From Candidatus Peribacteria bacterium (lineage in GTDB: Bacteria; Patescibacteria; JAEDAM01; Absconditabacterales; Absconditicoccaceae): a stretch of DNA of 41,355 bases. Shown here in pieces: positions 1-9,560 of the stretch. A program made the position numbers and the translations under genes. The stretch is from positions 1-41,355 of the forward strand of contig JAITGP010000008.1 in the NCBI GenBank assembly GCA_031280545.1, read 5' to 3'. The notes beneath the pieces are model-generated. The model saw only the letters and a list, made by a program, of their open reading frames with translations. It did no database searches and was not told the DNA's origin. Numbering within the stretch: the stretch's first letter is position 1; each line of letters starts with the position of its first letter.

Positions 1-105
1 ATTGATGCGGTTGTAAAAGCCGAGGAAGATGCAGAAAAAGTAGAAGAAGCTAGAAAACAACAATTAGCCCAGAATCAAAGAAAAACTCGTATTGCTAATG
101 TCTAA
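1..105 (+). CDS. C-terminal end of an unknown protein (partial)
   Basis: The open frame enters from the left edge and ends at TAA 103-105. Only 34 residues are visible. They are charged and helix-prone (VKAEEDAEKVEEA), as in the tail of a coiled-coil or ribosome-associated protein, but too little remains to name it. A strong terminator hairpin follows directly, so this is the last gene of its transcript. Confidence 0.6.
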   Translation: MDAVVKAEEDAEKVEEARKQQLAQNQRKTRIANV

Positions 106-126
106 TATAAAAAACTAAATCACCCA

Positions 127-156
127 AACTCTCTCCTACTTCGGAGGGAGTTTTTT
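127..156 (+). terminator. Rho-independent terminator
   Basis: A 10-bp stem (AACTCTCTCC pairing with GGAGGGAGTT, one G-U pair) with a six-base loop is followed by a run of T. It closes the gene ending at 105. Confidence 0.85.
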
Positions 157-223
157 CTCTTGAACTTTTTCCCTCCTTGCATACACTATACTCAAGTCTT
201 TTATCTCTCAAGCTGAAATTCCC

Positions 224-943
224 ATGCTCTCCCCTATCACGCTCAAATTTTTGGAGGCGGTTAAAATCCATAACAATACCACACGAATGCATACCAATCA
301 TGATCTTTATATACAAGAAAAAGAGAGATATTTTGCATTGATTGACAGCCTTTTAATTCAAATGAAAAAAATTGATCCACAACTGGAGGAGATAACGACT
401 AAGGATTGTATTTATAGGTTCAATAAAGACATTCGTTTTTCCAAAGATAAAAGCCCTTACAAAACCCGATTTTGAGCATTTATGTCACCAGGCGGGAGAA
501 AATCGCCAATACCGTGATATTACCTCCATATTCAACCCGACAACGAAAGTGGAATTTCTGGGGGGACTCGGTGTCCCAGCCCTGCTCAAAGAGATACTAT
601 CATTCTCCATATTTGGAAAAATTGGAATCAACGAGAAGAAATTGTAAAGAAGCCAGCTTTTTCTAAATATTTCGGAGGACTAGTAGACAAAAATGAAGTA
701 AGCCTAGAAAGAAGACTAAAGACAAGTAAGACAAAAAAACTTCTCGAAACACTCGGCAAAACAAAAGCAAAAAAAATTCTCGCTACTCCCGAAGCATTGG
801 AGATTTTACTTTACCCGAGATTCTGCGTACGACATACGATAAAAGACGACGAAATCGTAAAAGAAAACTTTGAACAAGAAGTGATAAAAGGCTTCAAAAT
901 TCTGAAACCATTTAATGATTTTTTGGGTGAAGTGATAGAATAG
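224..943 (+). CDS. DUF2461 family protein
   Basis: 239 residues when the two in-frame TGA codons (473-475 and 515-517) are read as Gly. The N-terminal half carries the DUF2461/TIGR02453 signature: an FRxxxDxRFSKDKSPYK-like stretch (here YRFNKDIRFSKDKSPYK), followed by GAF, GGRKSP and GYYLHIQP. The glycines of GAF and of GYYLHI are the UGA-encoded ones. The C-terminus KILKPFNDFL also matches the family. The family's biochemical role is unknown. The middle (about residues 110-140) is divergent and a frameshift was considered, but GGL and the family C-terminus continue in the same frame. It starts at ATG 224, about 70 nt after the terminator, and seems to be a single-gene transcript. Confidence 0.85.
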
Positions 944-945
944 TT

Positions 946-977
946 AAAAAAAAACAGACAACCAATATGGTTGTCTG
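946..977 (-). terminator. Rho-independent terminator (minus strand)
   Basis: A perfect 9-bp inverted repeat (CAGACAACC / GGTTGTCTG, loop AATAT) is followed on the minus strand by nine T. It ends the leftward gene 987-1280 and may also act on the converging DUF2461 gene. Confidence 0.85.
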
Positions 978-986
978 CCTGATGTT

Positions 987-1280
987 TTAAGAACTAGAGG
1001 AATCATAATCTCGCTTTCGAATACGAGGCTTTTTTGTAGTTCGAACTATTTCAAATCCAACACCAGCTTTTTTTGGAACACTGAGATGATCCGTAATCAG
1101 TTGTTGATGAACGGAGTAGTCCTGTTTTGTGAACTTTGGACCTAAGTCCTTAACCGTCTTGGTTCCTAGGAGTAAGTTTATTTCTACCTTACGAAGCTGA
1201 TACTCTACTCCGTCCGCGAGAAATCCCACTCGTTTAGGAAGCCACTGCTTCCAATCCTTTCCATTTTTGTCTTTTGCCAT
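987..1280 (-). CDS. hypothetical small basic protein
   Basis: 97 residues, ATG start, TAA stop. It is rich in Lys and Arg, has no signal peptide or membrane segment, and ends in a low-complexity YDSSSS tail. I do not recognise a family. It has no in-frame UGA. A terminator lies just downstream, and the next leftward gene (1316-1732) is 35 nt upstream, so the two may be co-transcribed. Confidence 0.6.
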   Translation of the reverse strand: MAKDKNGKDWKQWLPKRVGFLADGVEYQLRKVEINLLLGTKTVKDLGPKFTKQDYSVHQQLITDHLSVPKKAGVGFEIVRTTKKPRIRKRDYDSSSS

Positions 1281-1315
1281 GGCTTTTAATTTTTGTTTTT
1301 AATACCATTTTACCC

Positions 1316-1732
1316 TTAGAGGGTATTGTCAAAAGAAAGACTTGGAATCCATATTCCGTTTATCTCTTCTAAAAGAAATAAGCGTCCTCCTTTTTCCACC
1401 CTTTCGCACATCTCTTTGCGAGGGATCTGCCACCCGGAAGGAAGCACTTGTAAAGCTTCTTCTAGGTCTTGCCTCAACACTTCGAAGACTACTTCTTCTG
1501 GTTTGAATGCTCCTGGAGCCTCCTTCCCGGTAAGAATTGTTTCCACGCTACCAACTAGCGTTTCTTTGTCGTCTTCATAGATGAAGAGCAGACCAGAAAG
1601 CGGATGATTTACATGCCCTTTTAGGTACCTCCGCGGTGTGTGCTGTGAGTCTGGGAAAAAATCCAAGATCACTTTTTCCTGCTTTCCCTCAAAAGAAAGC
1701 CAAATGAGTTTTTTGAAAATTTTTTTTCTCAT
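1316..1732 (-). CDS. hypothetical protein
   Basis: 138 residues from the ATG at 1732 (MRKKIFKK). A TTG eight codons upstream is possible but less likely. It is soluble and mixed alpha/beta in appearance, with no signal peptide and no recognisable motif. It probably forms a two-gene unit with 987-1280. No in-frame UGA. Confidence 0.6.
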   Translation of the reverse strand: MRKKIFKKLIWLSFEGKQEKVILDFFPDSQHTPRRYLKGHVNHPLSGLLFIYEDDKETLVGSVETILTGKEAPGAFKPEEVVFEVLRQDLEEALQVLPSGWQIPRKEMCERVEKGGRLFLLEEINGIWIPSLSFDNTL

Positions 1733-1831
1733 GTGTGTTTTTTTAACGTTTAACAATTTTTTTATTTTATAAACAGTAATACCATTTATATTTTATATAT
1801 AATTATTTTTGTCCATATATCAAGTAAATTT

Positions 1832-2860
1832 CTATCAATTCTTCCAATCTCTCCAAAATCCCTCTTCAAATTGCTGGATCAAAGAGGAATCTATTAACAT
1901 GATTCAGATTTCTCTATTATTGTCTAAAGAGTTATCCGAAAGGTTCATAGAACCCAGTAAAAGGTACTTTCAATCAATAAGAATCATTTTAGTGTGATTG
2001 TAGCGAGAAGAGAGCTTGCGAGCAAGTGCTGGCCCGAAATAGCTCACCACTTCCGTGTTATCCACCGTATCCGCCACGATAATGTGCAAATCAACCTTTT
2101 CAGATTGCTGACGAAGAATATCCAGAATCGCAGGATCGAGAATGTATTGCGTCTGAATGATAATTGACTCCTCTGCCTTTGTCAGCATTGCTTCTATCAC
2201 GGCTCTACAATTAGTAGGACAAAAGACCAAATTTGGATGAAGTTGATCAGCTTTTAGAGTTTCTCCTGCCCAATCTTTTTCAAAAAGTTGTTGTAATGAC
2301 TCGCGAACCACCTGATTGGAAGAGTAAAAAAAATGTTCACGATTGGACTCAAAGCTGGATTTGGTAAGGTTTGCCGTCTGAATCCAAAAAGCCTCTTCAT
2401 TCAGCATTACTTTACTGTGTACGTAGACCGTCCCCATCGGGTCATCAGACTGAATTTTTATAGGTTGTTCACCAGAAAAAGCGTTTTGCAACTGCTTAAA
2501 AAAGTTCTGATAGGCATTGTAGATATTATTTTCCAAAATAATACGAATCGGGAGTCCTTTCTTCTGAGAAAGCTCTAAAAAAGCAGATTTAAAAGGCTGA
2601 TAGGTAATTTCATAATTTCGCAGATGGAGGAAAGAATTTGTGTTTGCTAAGAAGTTTTGATAAGTTTGCAAAACTTTAGGATTGGGTCAAATAAAGAGAG
2701 TTCAGGTAATATTTTGTAATCAAGAAAAAAAGGCTGACGGGTCAAAGGAAACATCTTTGGAATCTGGAGCATGATATCCCGACCCAAAGTCTAGTTTGAC
2801 GAGTAGAGAAAACACGATAAGAAAAATCAGGGAGAGAGATCGTAGGACAGTTTTCTTCAT
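1832..2860 (-). CDS. phospholipase D family protein (two HKD motifs), membrane-anchored or exported
   Basis: 342 residues once six in-frame TGA are read as Gly. The N-terminus MKKTVLRSLSLIFLIVFSLL is a signal peptide or anchor. Two HxKxxxxD-type catalytic motifs are visible. The first is HSKVMLNE (H148, K150), where Glu replaces the usual Asp, followed by TANLTKSSFESNRE. The second is HTKMILID (H289, K291, D296), followed by GSMNLSDNSLDNNREIG. This is the bilobed architecture of PLD/cardiolipin-synthase enzymes, which cleave or transfer phosphodiester bonds. The size is short for cardiolipin synthase, so an exported phospholipase or nuclease is also possible. UGA encodes the Gly right after the second HKD motif. 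The last sense codon is also UGA, directly before the TAG stop. A TATAAT lies about 35 nt upstream of the start. Confidence 0.88.
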
Positions 2861-2919
2861 AAAAGATTGACAAATTAAAAGGTTTTGAGTAGTATTATAT
2901 GAGAGATATAAAAAAGTGC

Positions 2920-2948
2920 TTGTGATTTACAAGTTTTAAATCTATTAT
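2920..2948 (+). promoter_or_regulatory. putative promoter for the cell-wall gene cluster
   Basis: TTGTGA and TATTAT are separated by 17 nt. The -10 ends 32 nt before ATG 2981, which matches the spacing at other promoters in this window and helped choose that start. Confidence 0.45.
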
Positions 2949-2980
2949 TTCATCTCATTATGACGAAAGAAGATATATAT

Positions 2981-3934
2981 ATGAGAAGTTATTGATATGT
3001 ACAACTACCAACTAAGTTTAACAAGATAGTAAAAAACCTTGAAAAATTTTTGATGATAATTATAAGCGGTAGTATTATAGGATGTTCCTCACCTGATAAA
3101 AAAGAAAGTAATATTCTATCTAGCTCCTATATCGGCAATTATAAAGCTGATTTTAATGACCTCTTAAAAGATTATAAAGATACTGCCAGAAAGGTTGGAA
3201 TAACTCCTATAAAAAATCGCAAAGTAGCTGAAACTAAGAAGAAAGATCTTGTAGAAATTAAAAATGGGAAATATTATGTGATAGATCCAGAAATGAATCG
3301 TTCTATTCCATTCCTCGTCCCTCATGCAAAAAATTTATTGGATGAAATTGGAAGAGAATTTTCCGATTCTTTATCAACTCTAGGATATCCAAGATATCAA
3401 TTAATCATTTCTAGTGTATGGAGAACCGAAGAAGATATAAAAAACATGAAAAAAATAGATCACAATGAGAATGTTTCAAAGGATTCTCCACATCGTTTTG
3501 GAATTGCTTTTGATCTTAAATATCTTTCCTTTGAAAAAGTAGAAGGAAATGATAAAGATATTGATCCCGAGGAGTTGCAGAGAATTTTAGCATCCGTACT
3601 TCTTAATTTCAAAGAAGATGCTTGGATCACATATGAAACTGAACAGGCATGTTTTCATATTGTATCTAAAGGGACTTATATTCTCTCTCCCAGAGACCTT
3701 TCTACTCTTTCAGCTTACACTGTTGAATGAGGGAATACTCTGTGAAGTAGTATTGAGAACAAAGCTAAAGAATTCTGATTTACGAGTGAACTTTCTTGGT
3801 CCATGAAAAAAGAAATTATTCAAAAAATTAAAATCTGGAATCCTAATTTGGATATTGATCATATCAAGGCAGGAGATGTAATTTATTGGGATATCAAAGA
3901 AATAGAAAACAGTATACACCAACGAAAAAAATAA
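2981..3934 (+). CDS. DUF5715 / VanY-like lipoprotein with LysM-like tail
   Basis: 317 residues. Its in-frame TGA codons, including one in the N-terminal MRSYGYV and others near 3728, 3743 and 3773, read as Gly. A hydrophobic stretch ending in SIIGCSS gives a lipobox (Cys near residue 35). The central domain matches DUF5715, related to M15/VanY D,D-peptidases: SSVWRTEEDI, then NENVSKDSPHRFGIAFDL (the SxHxxGxAxD zinc-ligand pattern), then QACFHIV. After the UGA codons a LysM-like end follows (WNPNLDIDHIKAGDVIYWD). The likely job is binding or cutting peptidoglycan stem peptides on the outer face of the membrane. ATG 2960 is in frame upstream and ATG 3053 downstream. I prefer 2981 from promoter spacing. 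Confidence 0.78.
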
Positions 3935-3964
3935 CAAATATTTTTACTTTATTATTATACTACT

Positions 3965-4384
3965 ATGTTTAGCGAAAACTGACTACTTCAAACACCCCTT
4001 CCAAAAGAAAATGAGGGATTGCAATTACCAAAAGGAGTTAAATCTCTAGAAATGAAACAAGGAGCAACTTTGAGCTCCCTAGTAGAACCTCTTCTGAAAG
4101 GAATTTTAGATGGATATCATTCTGTGGACGCAGAAGGGAAAGACCATCCTATTGATCAGGAATATTACAAAGATTGGAAACTAAAAAAGGAGTGTATAGA
4201 TCATCTGGTAATGATGACAAACGCTCTAGCAAACAAGGAAATTATTTCTGACCCGAATAACATTATAGCAGGGACTAAGCTTTACTATGACGAAAAAATC
4301 GTTTCTGGCATAGTTAATGATTATTTTATTCAAAAAGAAATTGAGAAAGAGGTAAAGAAAGTGAAGGAAGATGTTGCAAAATAA
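3965..4384 (+). CDS. small LysM-like protein
   Basis: 139 residues from ATG 3965, with one UGA (3980-3982) read as Gly. MKQGATLSSLVEPL resembles the opening of a LysM peptidoglycan-binding domain, and DPNNIIAGTKLYYD resembles its end. The two halves are separated by an unusually long insert. No signal peptide is visible, so export is unproven. It lies 30 nt after the DUF5715 lipoprotein and before the LysM-amidase, suggesting a shared role in wall remodelling. The C-terminus is Lys/Glu-rich. The LysM assignment is an inference from motif shape. Confidence 0.6.
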
Positions 4385-4438
4385 AGTTTTTATCTATTGT
4401 AAATTAGTAGTATGAATACTCCTAAATGATGATTAAAT

Positions 4439-5761
4439 ATGAAAATGATTGCTAGAAACTTTTTTGCAATTCCTGCTTTAGCTCTAATACTTTTTGCATG
4501 TGAACAAAAAAAACCTTATATAGTGCAATCTGGAGATAGTTATCGAAAAATTGCAACTGCAATTGCAGAAGGATTGTGATATGATAGCCTGACTAATGCT
4601 CAAAAAAATACTCTTGTTCTACAATTGCAAGATTGGAATCCTGAGCTTAAAGCTGAATCTCTCAAAACATGAGATACCGTTAATTATGATGAAGATGAAA
4701 TAAAAGCTTCATTAAGAGGAGGTGATAAGGTAAAAAAAAATAGTCCAGACAAAAACTCTGCTCCAGATAAAGGATCTACATGACCAATTAAAATAAAGTC
4801 GGTAGAAGAATTTAAAAATTCTAAAAATTATCTTGTTCATAAATTATACTTAGATAACTATCATGACAAAAGAAACCCAAATGCCCTATCTAATAGAGAA
4901 AAAATAGAAAAAGCTTTAAATGAAGGATACTCAATTTATTTTTTCCCAGAAAGAGAAAATACGAATTCTCCTATTTTACATTTAGAAGATATTATAGAAA
5001 CAGAAATAGAATCGACCTCTCTCCAATGAGTAAAAATTGTATTAGATCCCTGACATTCTGGTTATGATCCAGGAACTATCGGATTAAGATCTTATGGACC
5101 AGAAGAAAATAAAGAAAAAACATTAGTATACGAAAACGCTATAGCTATGGATTTATCTTATAGAATAGCACAATGAATTAGAAAACATTCAGGGAACGTA
5201 GAGTTTACTCACTATTTTAATAGGAGATGAATAGTTAATTGAGAAGAAGGGAAATACCTTCCACCAGCTACTCATTACAAAGATAAAAATGGGAATGAAC
5301 AATACCAAGATGTATGAACAGATGATATTAAAAATGGAATAGTCCCTCAAGGTGGTATTTTTCCTGCAGATAAAACATGATTAGAGAGAAGAGTAAATAT
5401 TTCAAATAATAAAAAATGAGTCAATCTCTTTATTTCTATACATGCAGATGGTGTAAGTTCTAGTATTGAGAACTTTGAAGTTCAATATTATAGAGATTCC
5501 CAACCATCTAAAAGAATAGCTGACCAACTATTGGCAAATGGAGCTGGATATTATTATCAGTGAATAAAAAGTAATGGAGTTGATCATCATACTACTGGGA
5601 ATGGAAATTTTGTAATAAAAAATACAAAGAGTCCTGCAATATTGATAGAAATATGAAATACTATGAATATTCATCAAGCATTTATCCTAGCGACTCCCGA
5701 GGGAAGACAGATGCTAGCGGATTCAATTATACAAGCTTTAATAGCAGTATATAAAAAATAG
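4439..5761 (+). CDS. N-acetylmuramoyl-L-alanine amidase lipoprotein (LysM + Amidase_3)
   Basis: 440 residues with 13 UGA codons read as Gly. With the standard code almost nothing of this gene is visible. The lipobox is LFAC at about residues 18-21. A LysM domain follows (YIVQSGDSYRKIA ... WNPELKAESLKTGDTV). The C-terminal half is a zinc amidase of the Amidase_3 family: VLDPGHSG (H206), E232, SIHADG (H335) and LIEIGN (E404). The Gly of DPGH and the Gly of EIGN are both UGA, at invariant family positions. The enzyme cleaves the amide bond between MurNAc and L-Ala of peptidoglycan. It sits between a LysM-like protein and a transglycosylase-like lipoprotein. Confidence 0.95.
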
Positions 5762-5784
5762 TTTACTGTTCATCATAATCTCTC

Positions 5785-6900
5785 ATGGAAAAACACACTT
5801 CCTCCTCATCAAAATCAACTTCTCTATATAAAGTCCTTTCAACACTAGCTATTGCTTCCGTATTTTTTTCTTGTAATCCTAAATCAGATACTTCTACTAC
5901 TGGGCATTCAGATACACTCCCAACAGATGTTCCAGAGATTGTTGTTCCCGAAAAATTTGGGACCCCACAGAAACTTCCTGATAATGTAGCCACTAGAGTA
6001 TATAAACTCGGCATTGCTTCCATGAATGACGTATACCTTGACTTTAGAGAAGCACAGGTAAAAATAGAAACTACTCCTGCATTGAAAGATCTGTTTACTC
6101 ACCAATTATTTATATTTGAAGATATCTTACCTTTGATCATCAAAGAAAGCCGTATGCAAAGTGATGCCGTAAGCAAATCAAATGCAAGGGGATATACTCA
6201 ACTTCGTTCTATAGCTATCGAAGAAGTATACAGAAAATATCCAGAACTAAAAAAATTGAATTTGGATGTAAATTGTGGAAAAGATAATATTATTTTGGGG
6301 TATGTATATCTTTGAATTATGAGAAATAAAGTAAAAAAAATTAGTGATCAGCTTTCTCTAAATGATAAGGAAATTCAACAACTTATTACCTTTAGCTATA
6401 ATGTAGGAGAAGGAACCTTGGAAAAACTTTTTAAAGCTTCTAAAGCAAAAACCTTGGAAGAGTTTCGAAAATTTTGTGTAAAAAAAATTGGACTTTCTTA
6501 TAAACCCATAAACCAACATGATGGCACTTACAATGTAGACTATACGGATATTTTGGGAGGTAGAAAACTTTCTGGATCTACAGACAAAGAAAAATCAAAA
6601 ATTTTTGAATGAGTGAGATATGCTCATATCATTAATGCCTTATCAAAAGTGCTTAAAACACAAAAAACTCTCTTAACTCTTGGAGTAATTAAAGTGACTC
6701 CAGAGAATACTCTCTTTTCACAAGTGTTAAAAGCAAGGGATAAAGGTATTTTCAAAAGCAATGCAAGTATTAAGGAAATCTGTGACATTATTTTAAAATC
6801 CAATGGTATTGGAGAGGCTAATGCAACCGATAAAATGGAACTTTTAATAGTCGTCCCATTTTTGGAAGAGTATCTCACTACCACTTCCTACCCTCAATAA
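5785..6900 (+). CDS. lytic transglycosylase-like (SLT) lipoprotein
   Basis: 371 residues, with two UGA (6313-6315, 6610-6612) read as Gly. The N-terminus has a hydrophobic segment ending in VFFSC, a probable lipobox. The SLT-like core has the catalytic Glu in KESR (E121), then DAVSKSNARGYTQL (the AVSxxGAxGxxQ pattern) and YNVGEGTL (the YNxG motif). Such enzymes cut the glycan strand of peptidoglycan. It begins 23 nt after the amidase and is probably co-transcribed with it. The C-terminal 130 residues are helical and unassigned. Some features could also fit a phage-type lysozyme fold. Confidence 0.85.
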
Positions 6901-6945
6901 ATCAGACTTTTCTATTTTTTTCAGTCTTACTAAGTAAATCCCCTC

Positions 6946-6975
6946 TTGCATTTCATCTCTAAATTTTTATATAAG
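6946..6975 (+). promoter_or_regulatory. putative promoter
   Basis: TTGCAT, 18 nt, TATAAG. The -10 ends 32 nt before ATG 7008. Confidence 0.55.
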
Positions 6976-7007
6976 TGAGAGTATAACTTTACTTTCCCTT
7001 TTTTGGT

Positions 7008-7547
7008 ATGAATCTTGAAAAACTCTTTGGAAGCAAAACAAAGGTAGATATCCTCAAGTATCTCCTTTTTCGTAGACAAGGAGTCAGCATGAGAGCATTG
7101 GAAAGCGAACTTGAACGAACCTTCCCCGCTATTAAGAAACAAATCGATTCTCTAGAAGAATCAGGGATCTTGGCAATAGAAAAAGACTCTGCAGGATTTT
7201 CCATCAGTATGCATCCTGACCAATATGAGATATTCAAACAGTTCTTTTTTAATGCAATGAAAATCCAGTTGAGTCAGCTTTTTAAAAGCTATGCTGTCAT
7301 GATCAATAAATATTTTCGAGGGAAAAAGTTTGGAGTACCCTTAGAGATGGATCTCATTGTCGTCTATCAATATATGGAGAAGCCACAGATTGAAGAGCTC
7401 AAGAATGCTATCGCTGATATTTTTAGAGGATTTTTCATCGAAAACGTCTCCCTCGTCTTTATGTCTGCCGAGGAATGGGAGAGAAGATACAGAATGGCAG
7501 ATAAATTTGTCCTCCAAGTCATGAGATATTTCCCTGATACCAAATAA
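7008..7547 (+). CDS. winged-helix DNA-binding protein
   Basis: 179 residues. Residues 1-65 form a winged helix-turn-helix typical of ArsR/MarR-like regulators: FGSKTKVDILKYLLFR, then VSMRALESELERTFPAIKKQ as recognition helix region, then LEESGILAIEK as the wing. The C-terminal part (about residues 95-175) is a compact alpha/beta segment, possibly a ligand or nucleotidyltransferase-like domain, but I cannot identify it. It is cytoplasmic and has no UGA codons. It likely represses or activates a neighbouring gene. The target is unknown. Confidence 0.8.
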   Translation: MNLEKLFGSKTKVDILKYLLFRRQGVSMRALESELERTFPAIKKQIDSLEESGILAIEKDSAGFSISMHPDQYEIFKQFFFNAMKIQLSQLFKSYAVMINKYFRGKKFGVPLEMDLIVVYQYMEKPQIEELKNAIADIFRGFFIENVSLVFMSAEEWERRYRMADKFVLQVMRYFPDTK

Positions 7548-7576
7548 GGTCCCTTTATCTTAAAAAAAATAAAATC

Positions 7577-8779
7577 ATGAAAAAATTTGTCCTTCTAACC
7601 ATGCTCACGCTCCTCTGCTGATGGTGAACTTCTTTAGCAGACTCTCCCCTTACAGGGACTTCATTTGAAAGTCTTGAGAAAATCCAATCTCTTTACTATG
7701 GATACAAAGAGCTCCCCTCTCCCATCTATACCTTAACAGGAAGCATACCCAAGGGAGCTGATGTCATAAAAATTCAACGAAAAAATGGGAAAAAAGCTGA
7801 TTCCTTTTCTATTAATGCAAGTAATTGGAAAGAATTTTCGCTTACTTTTAGCTTGGGATATAAGAATCTCGCTCAGGGAGATAATCGCTATAATTTGAGT
7901 TTTTACCAAGGAGAAAAACTCTTGGGTAGGGGAAGTTTATGGCTAAAAAGCAATTTTGAAAGGAGAAGCTTTGCTACTACTACCCTCTCTATTGATCCTA
8001 AAGCAGAAGTAGTGAGAGAAAATGGAGATATCGGTATTTTCCCTAATGGCAACGTGTATGTAGTAGAGGAAGGGGGAGAATTTTCTTTGCTCACTACACC
8101 TTTCGTTTACAATACGGGAACAGAGACACTTTATACCACAAAAAATCTCCACGCCCTCGATAAAAAAAGGAATTTAGGAGATTTATATCTTAATGGCACA
8201 TTGATCGCGGAGCAGGTTCCTGTTTCTTATCAAGATGCTGGAGGCGGAAATGCAATCAGCTTTTCTTATGAGCCTCAGCGTAATTATCTAGAGATTAGCT
8301 ATGGAGAAGGTGATGGTTGCGGATATAGTAATCATATCCAAGGATACACGCTTTCAAATAAGGAAAAGTATTTGGAGATGGCAATTTTTAAGGATTGGAT
8401 CCCAGATAAAGCTGATTGGAACGAAGAAATGGGCAGTGAAGGGGTAAAATTGGAATATCTCACTAAAAAGCTGGAAGTGTACCCAATTTTTGCTACAGGA
8501 GAAGATAAAAATCTGGTTTCTCTCAAGTATCGTTATTTTCTTCGAGATGGAGAACAATGGAATTTAAAGATTGAGAATTTTATTGTAAAAGATCAACCAT
8601 TCACGAAAGATGTGGAAAAGGAAACATGAAATGTGTGTGGGAAAAATCTCTTTTCTTATGATTTTGATCTCAATATAGGGAGTTTGATTATCAAAAGGTC
8701 TCAAAATGTTGGTGAAAAATCTGAGACATACACTTGGAAAATCGCTCAAATCCCAAATTACTATAGGACTCGCCCTTAA
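7577..8779 (+). CDS. secreted protein of unknown function
   Basis: 400 residues from ATG 7577 to TAA. Two UGA lie inside the signal peptide (LLTMLTLLCGWGTSLAD, where both Gly are UGA) and one near 8626. A standard-code caller would miss the start and report only an internal fragment. The rest is beta-rich with many aromatic and Gly residues and no cysteine pairs. I recognise no family. It starts 29 nt after the winged-helix gene, so the two may be co-transcribed. Signal peptidase I cleavage after SLA is plausible. Confidence 0.75.
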
Positions 8780-8793
8780 GTTAGGAAAATCTC

Positions 8794-8821
8794 TTGCAAG
8801 TGGGTAGGAAATAACTACTCT
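8794..8821 (+). promoter_or_regulatory. putative promoter
   Basis: TTGCAA, 16 nt, TACTCT, located 36 nt before ATG 8858. Confidence 0.45.
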
Positions 8822-8857
8822 AAAATCAGAATCTTTTATTTCTTTATTTCATTATCA

Positions 8858-9487
8858 ATGAAAAAAACTTTACGAACTTTGCTCATTATCCTCGTTATCG
8901 CAGGAGGTGTAGCGTATTATGGAAACCAACAAGGACGATTCTCAGCTGGAGAAACTCCAGAAGAAGCTGTTCTGAATCCTTTGGCAAACACGTCACGAAT
9001 TCTGAGAGAATTCGATGGACAAGCTGTAAATGGAGAGTACAGATTAGACTTCTCTGACACTAGTGTAAGTACTCAGCTTTGTAATAGTATTGGTGGAGAA
9101 TACACTATAGCAGAAGGTGATGGAACTATTCAAGGAACCTTCTTCCAGACTCAAATGTTATGTATTGATGAAGAAAAAACTCTTCTCGAAAATGCATTTG
9201 ATCTTAACGGAGCAACTTTCACTATTGCAAGTACTCGTATGGTAGGAAACAATGCTGAACGTTTGGCTATCACTACGGTAGCAGGTAATGTCTTCACTTA
9301 CAGTAAAGCAGAAGCAGTAGACGAAACTCTGAATGCTCCACAAGTAGAAGATCCTAATTTGATCAGAATCGGAGGAGAACAAGATGAAACTACTACAAGT
9401 GAAGCTAACACAGAAGCTACTCCTACAGAAGCTAACCTTCCTGAGGGAGAAGCTCCTACTATTAATCAAACTGAAACTGGTGAATAA
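8858..9487 (+). CDS. META domain (HslJ-like) membrane-anchored protein
   Basis: 209 residues. The N-terminal segment RTLLIILVIAGGVAYYG is a signal anchor. Residues 50-150 match the META/HslJ domain: GEYRLDFSD, a CN pair followed by GGEYTI, then GTFFQTQMLC, the conserved strand and cysteine pattern. Two cysteines could form a disulfide outside the cell. The C-terminal 50 residues are low-complexity Glu/Thr/Ala/Pro. META domains are found in exported proteins linked to stress or motility in other bacteria, but the molecular function is not settled. It is a single-gene unit with its own promoter and terminator. No UGA. Confidence 0.8.
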   Translation: MKKTLRTLLIILVIAGGVAYYGNQQGRFSAGETPEEAVLNPLANTSRILREFDGQAVNGEYRLDFSDTSVSTQLCNSIGGEYTIAEGDGTIQGTFFQTQMLCIDEEKTLLENAFDLNGATFTIASTRMVGNNAERLAITTVAGNVFTYSKAEAVDETLNAPQVEDPNLIRIGGEQDETTTSEANTEATPTEANLPEGEAPTINQTETGE

Positions 9488-9511
9488 TTAGAAACATCTA
9501 CAATTATAAAG

Positions 9512-9542
9512 AAAGAGAGGACGTTGATTTCCTCTCTTTTTT
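9512..9542 (+). terminator. Rho-independent terminator
   Basis: A perfect 10-bp stem (AAAGAGAGGA / TCCTCTCTTT) with an eight-base loop is followed by T residues. It closes the META-domain gene. Confidence 0.9.
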
Positions 9543-9560
9543 GTATGAAATATTTTTGGA

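Noticed and set aside
530..640. Frameshift inside the DUF2461 gene
   Set aside because: An alternative frame gives an attractive FLGGLGVP stretch, but the original frame continues into GGL and the family C-terminus KILKPFNDFL without any stop.
1809..1997. Rightward 62-codon frame
   Set aside because: It overlaps the C-terminal HKD region of the leftward PLD-family gene once UGA is read as Gly.
4439..5761. TGA as selenocysteine or tryptophan
   Set aside because: UGA sits at invariant glycines (DPGH, EIGN, QDIGG) in several unrelated families and is far too frequent for selenocysteine.
9158..9469. Long opposite-strand frames lying over clear genes (for example opposite the META-domain gene, yebC or the AMP phosphorylase)
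   Set aside because: They lie fully inside genes with recognised domains, lack promoters and family features, and have shadow-like composition.
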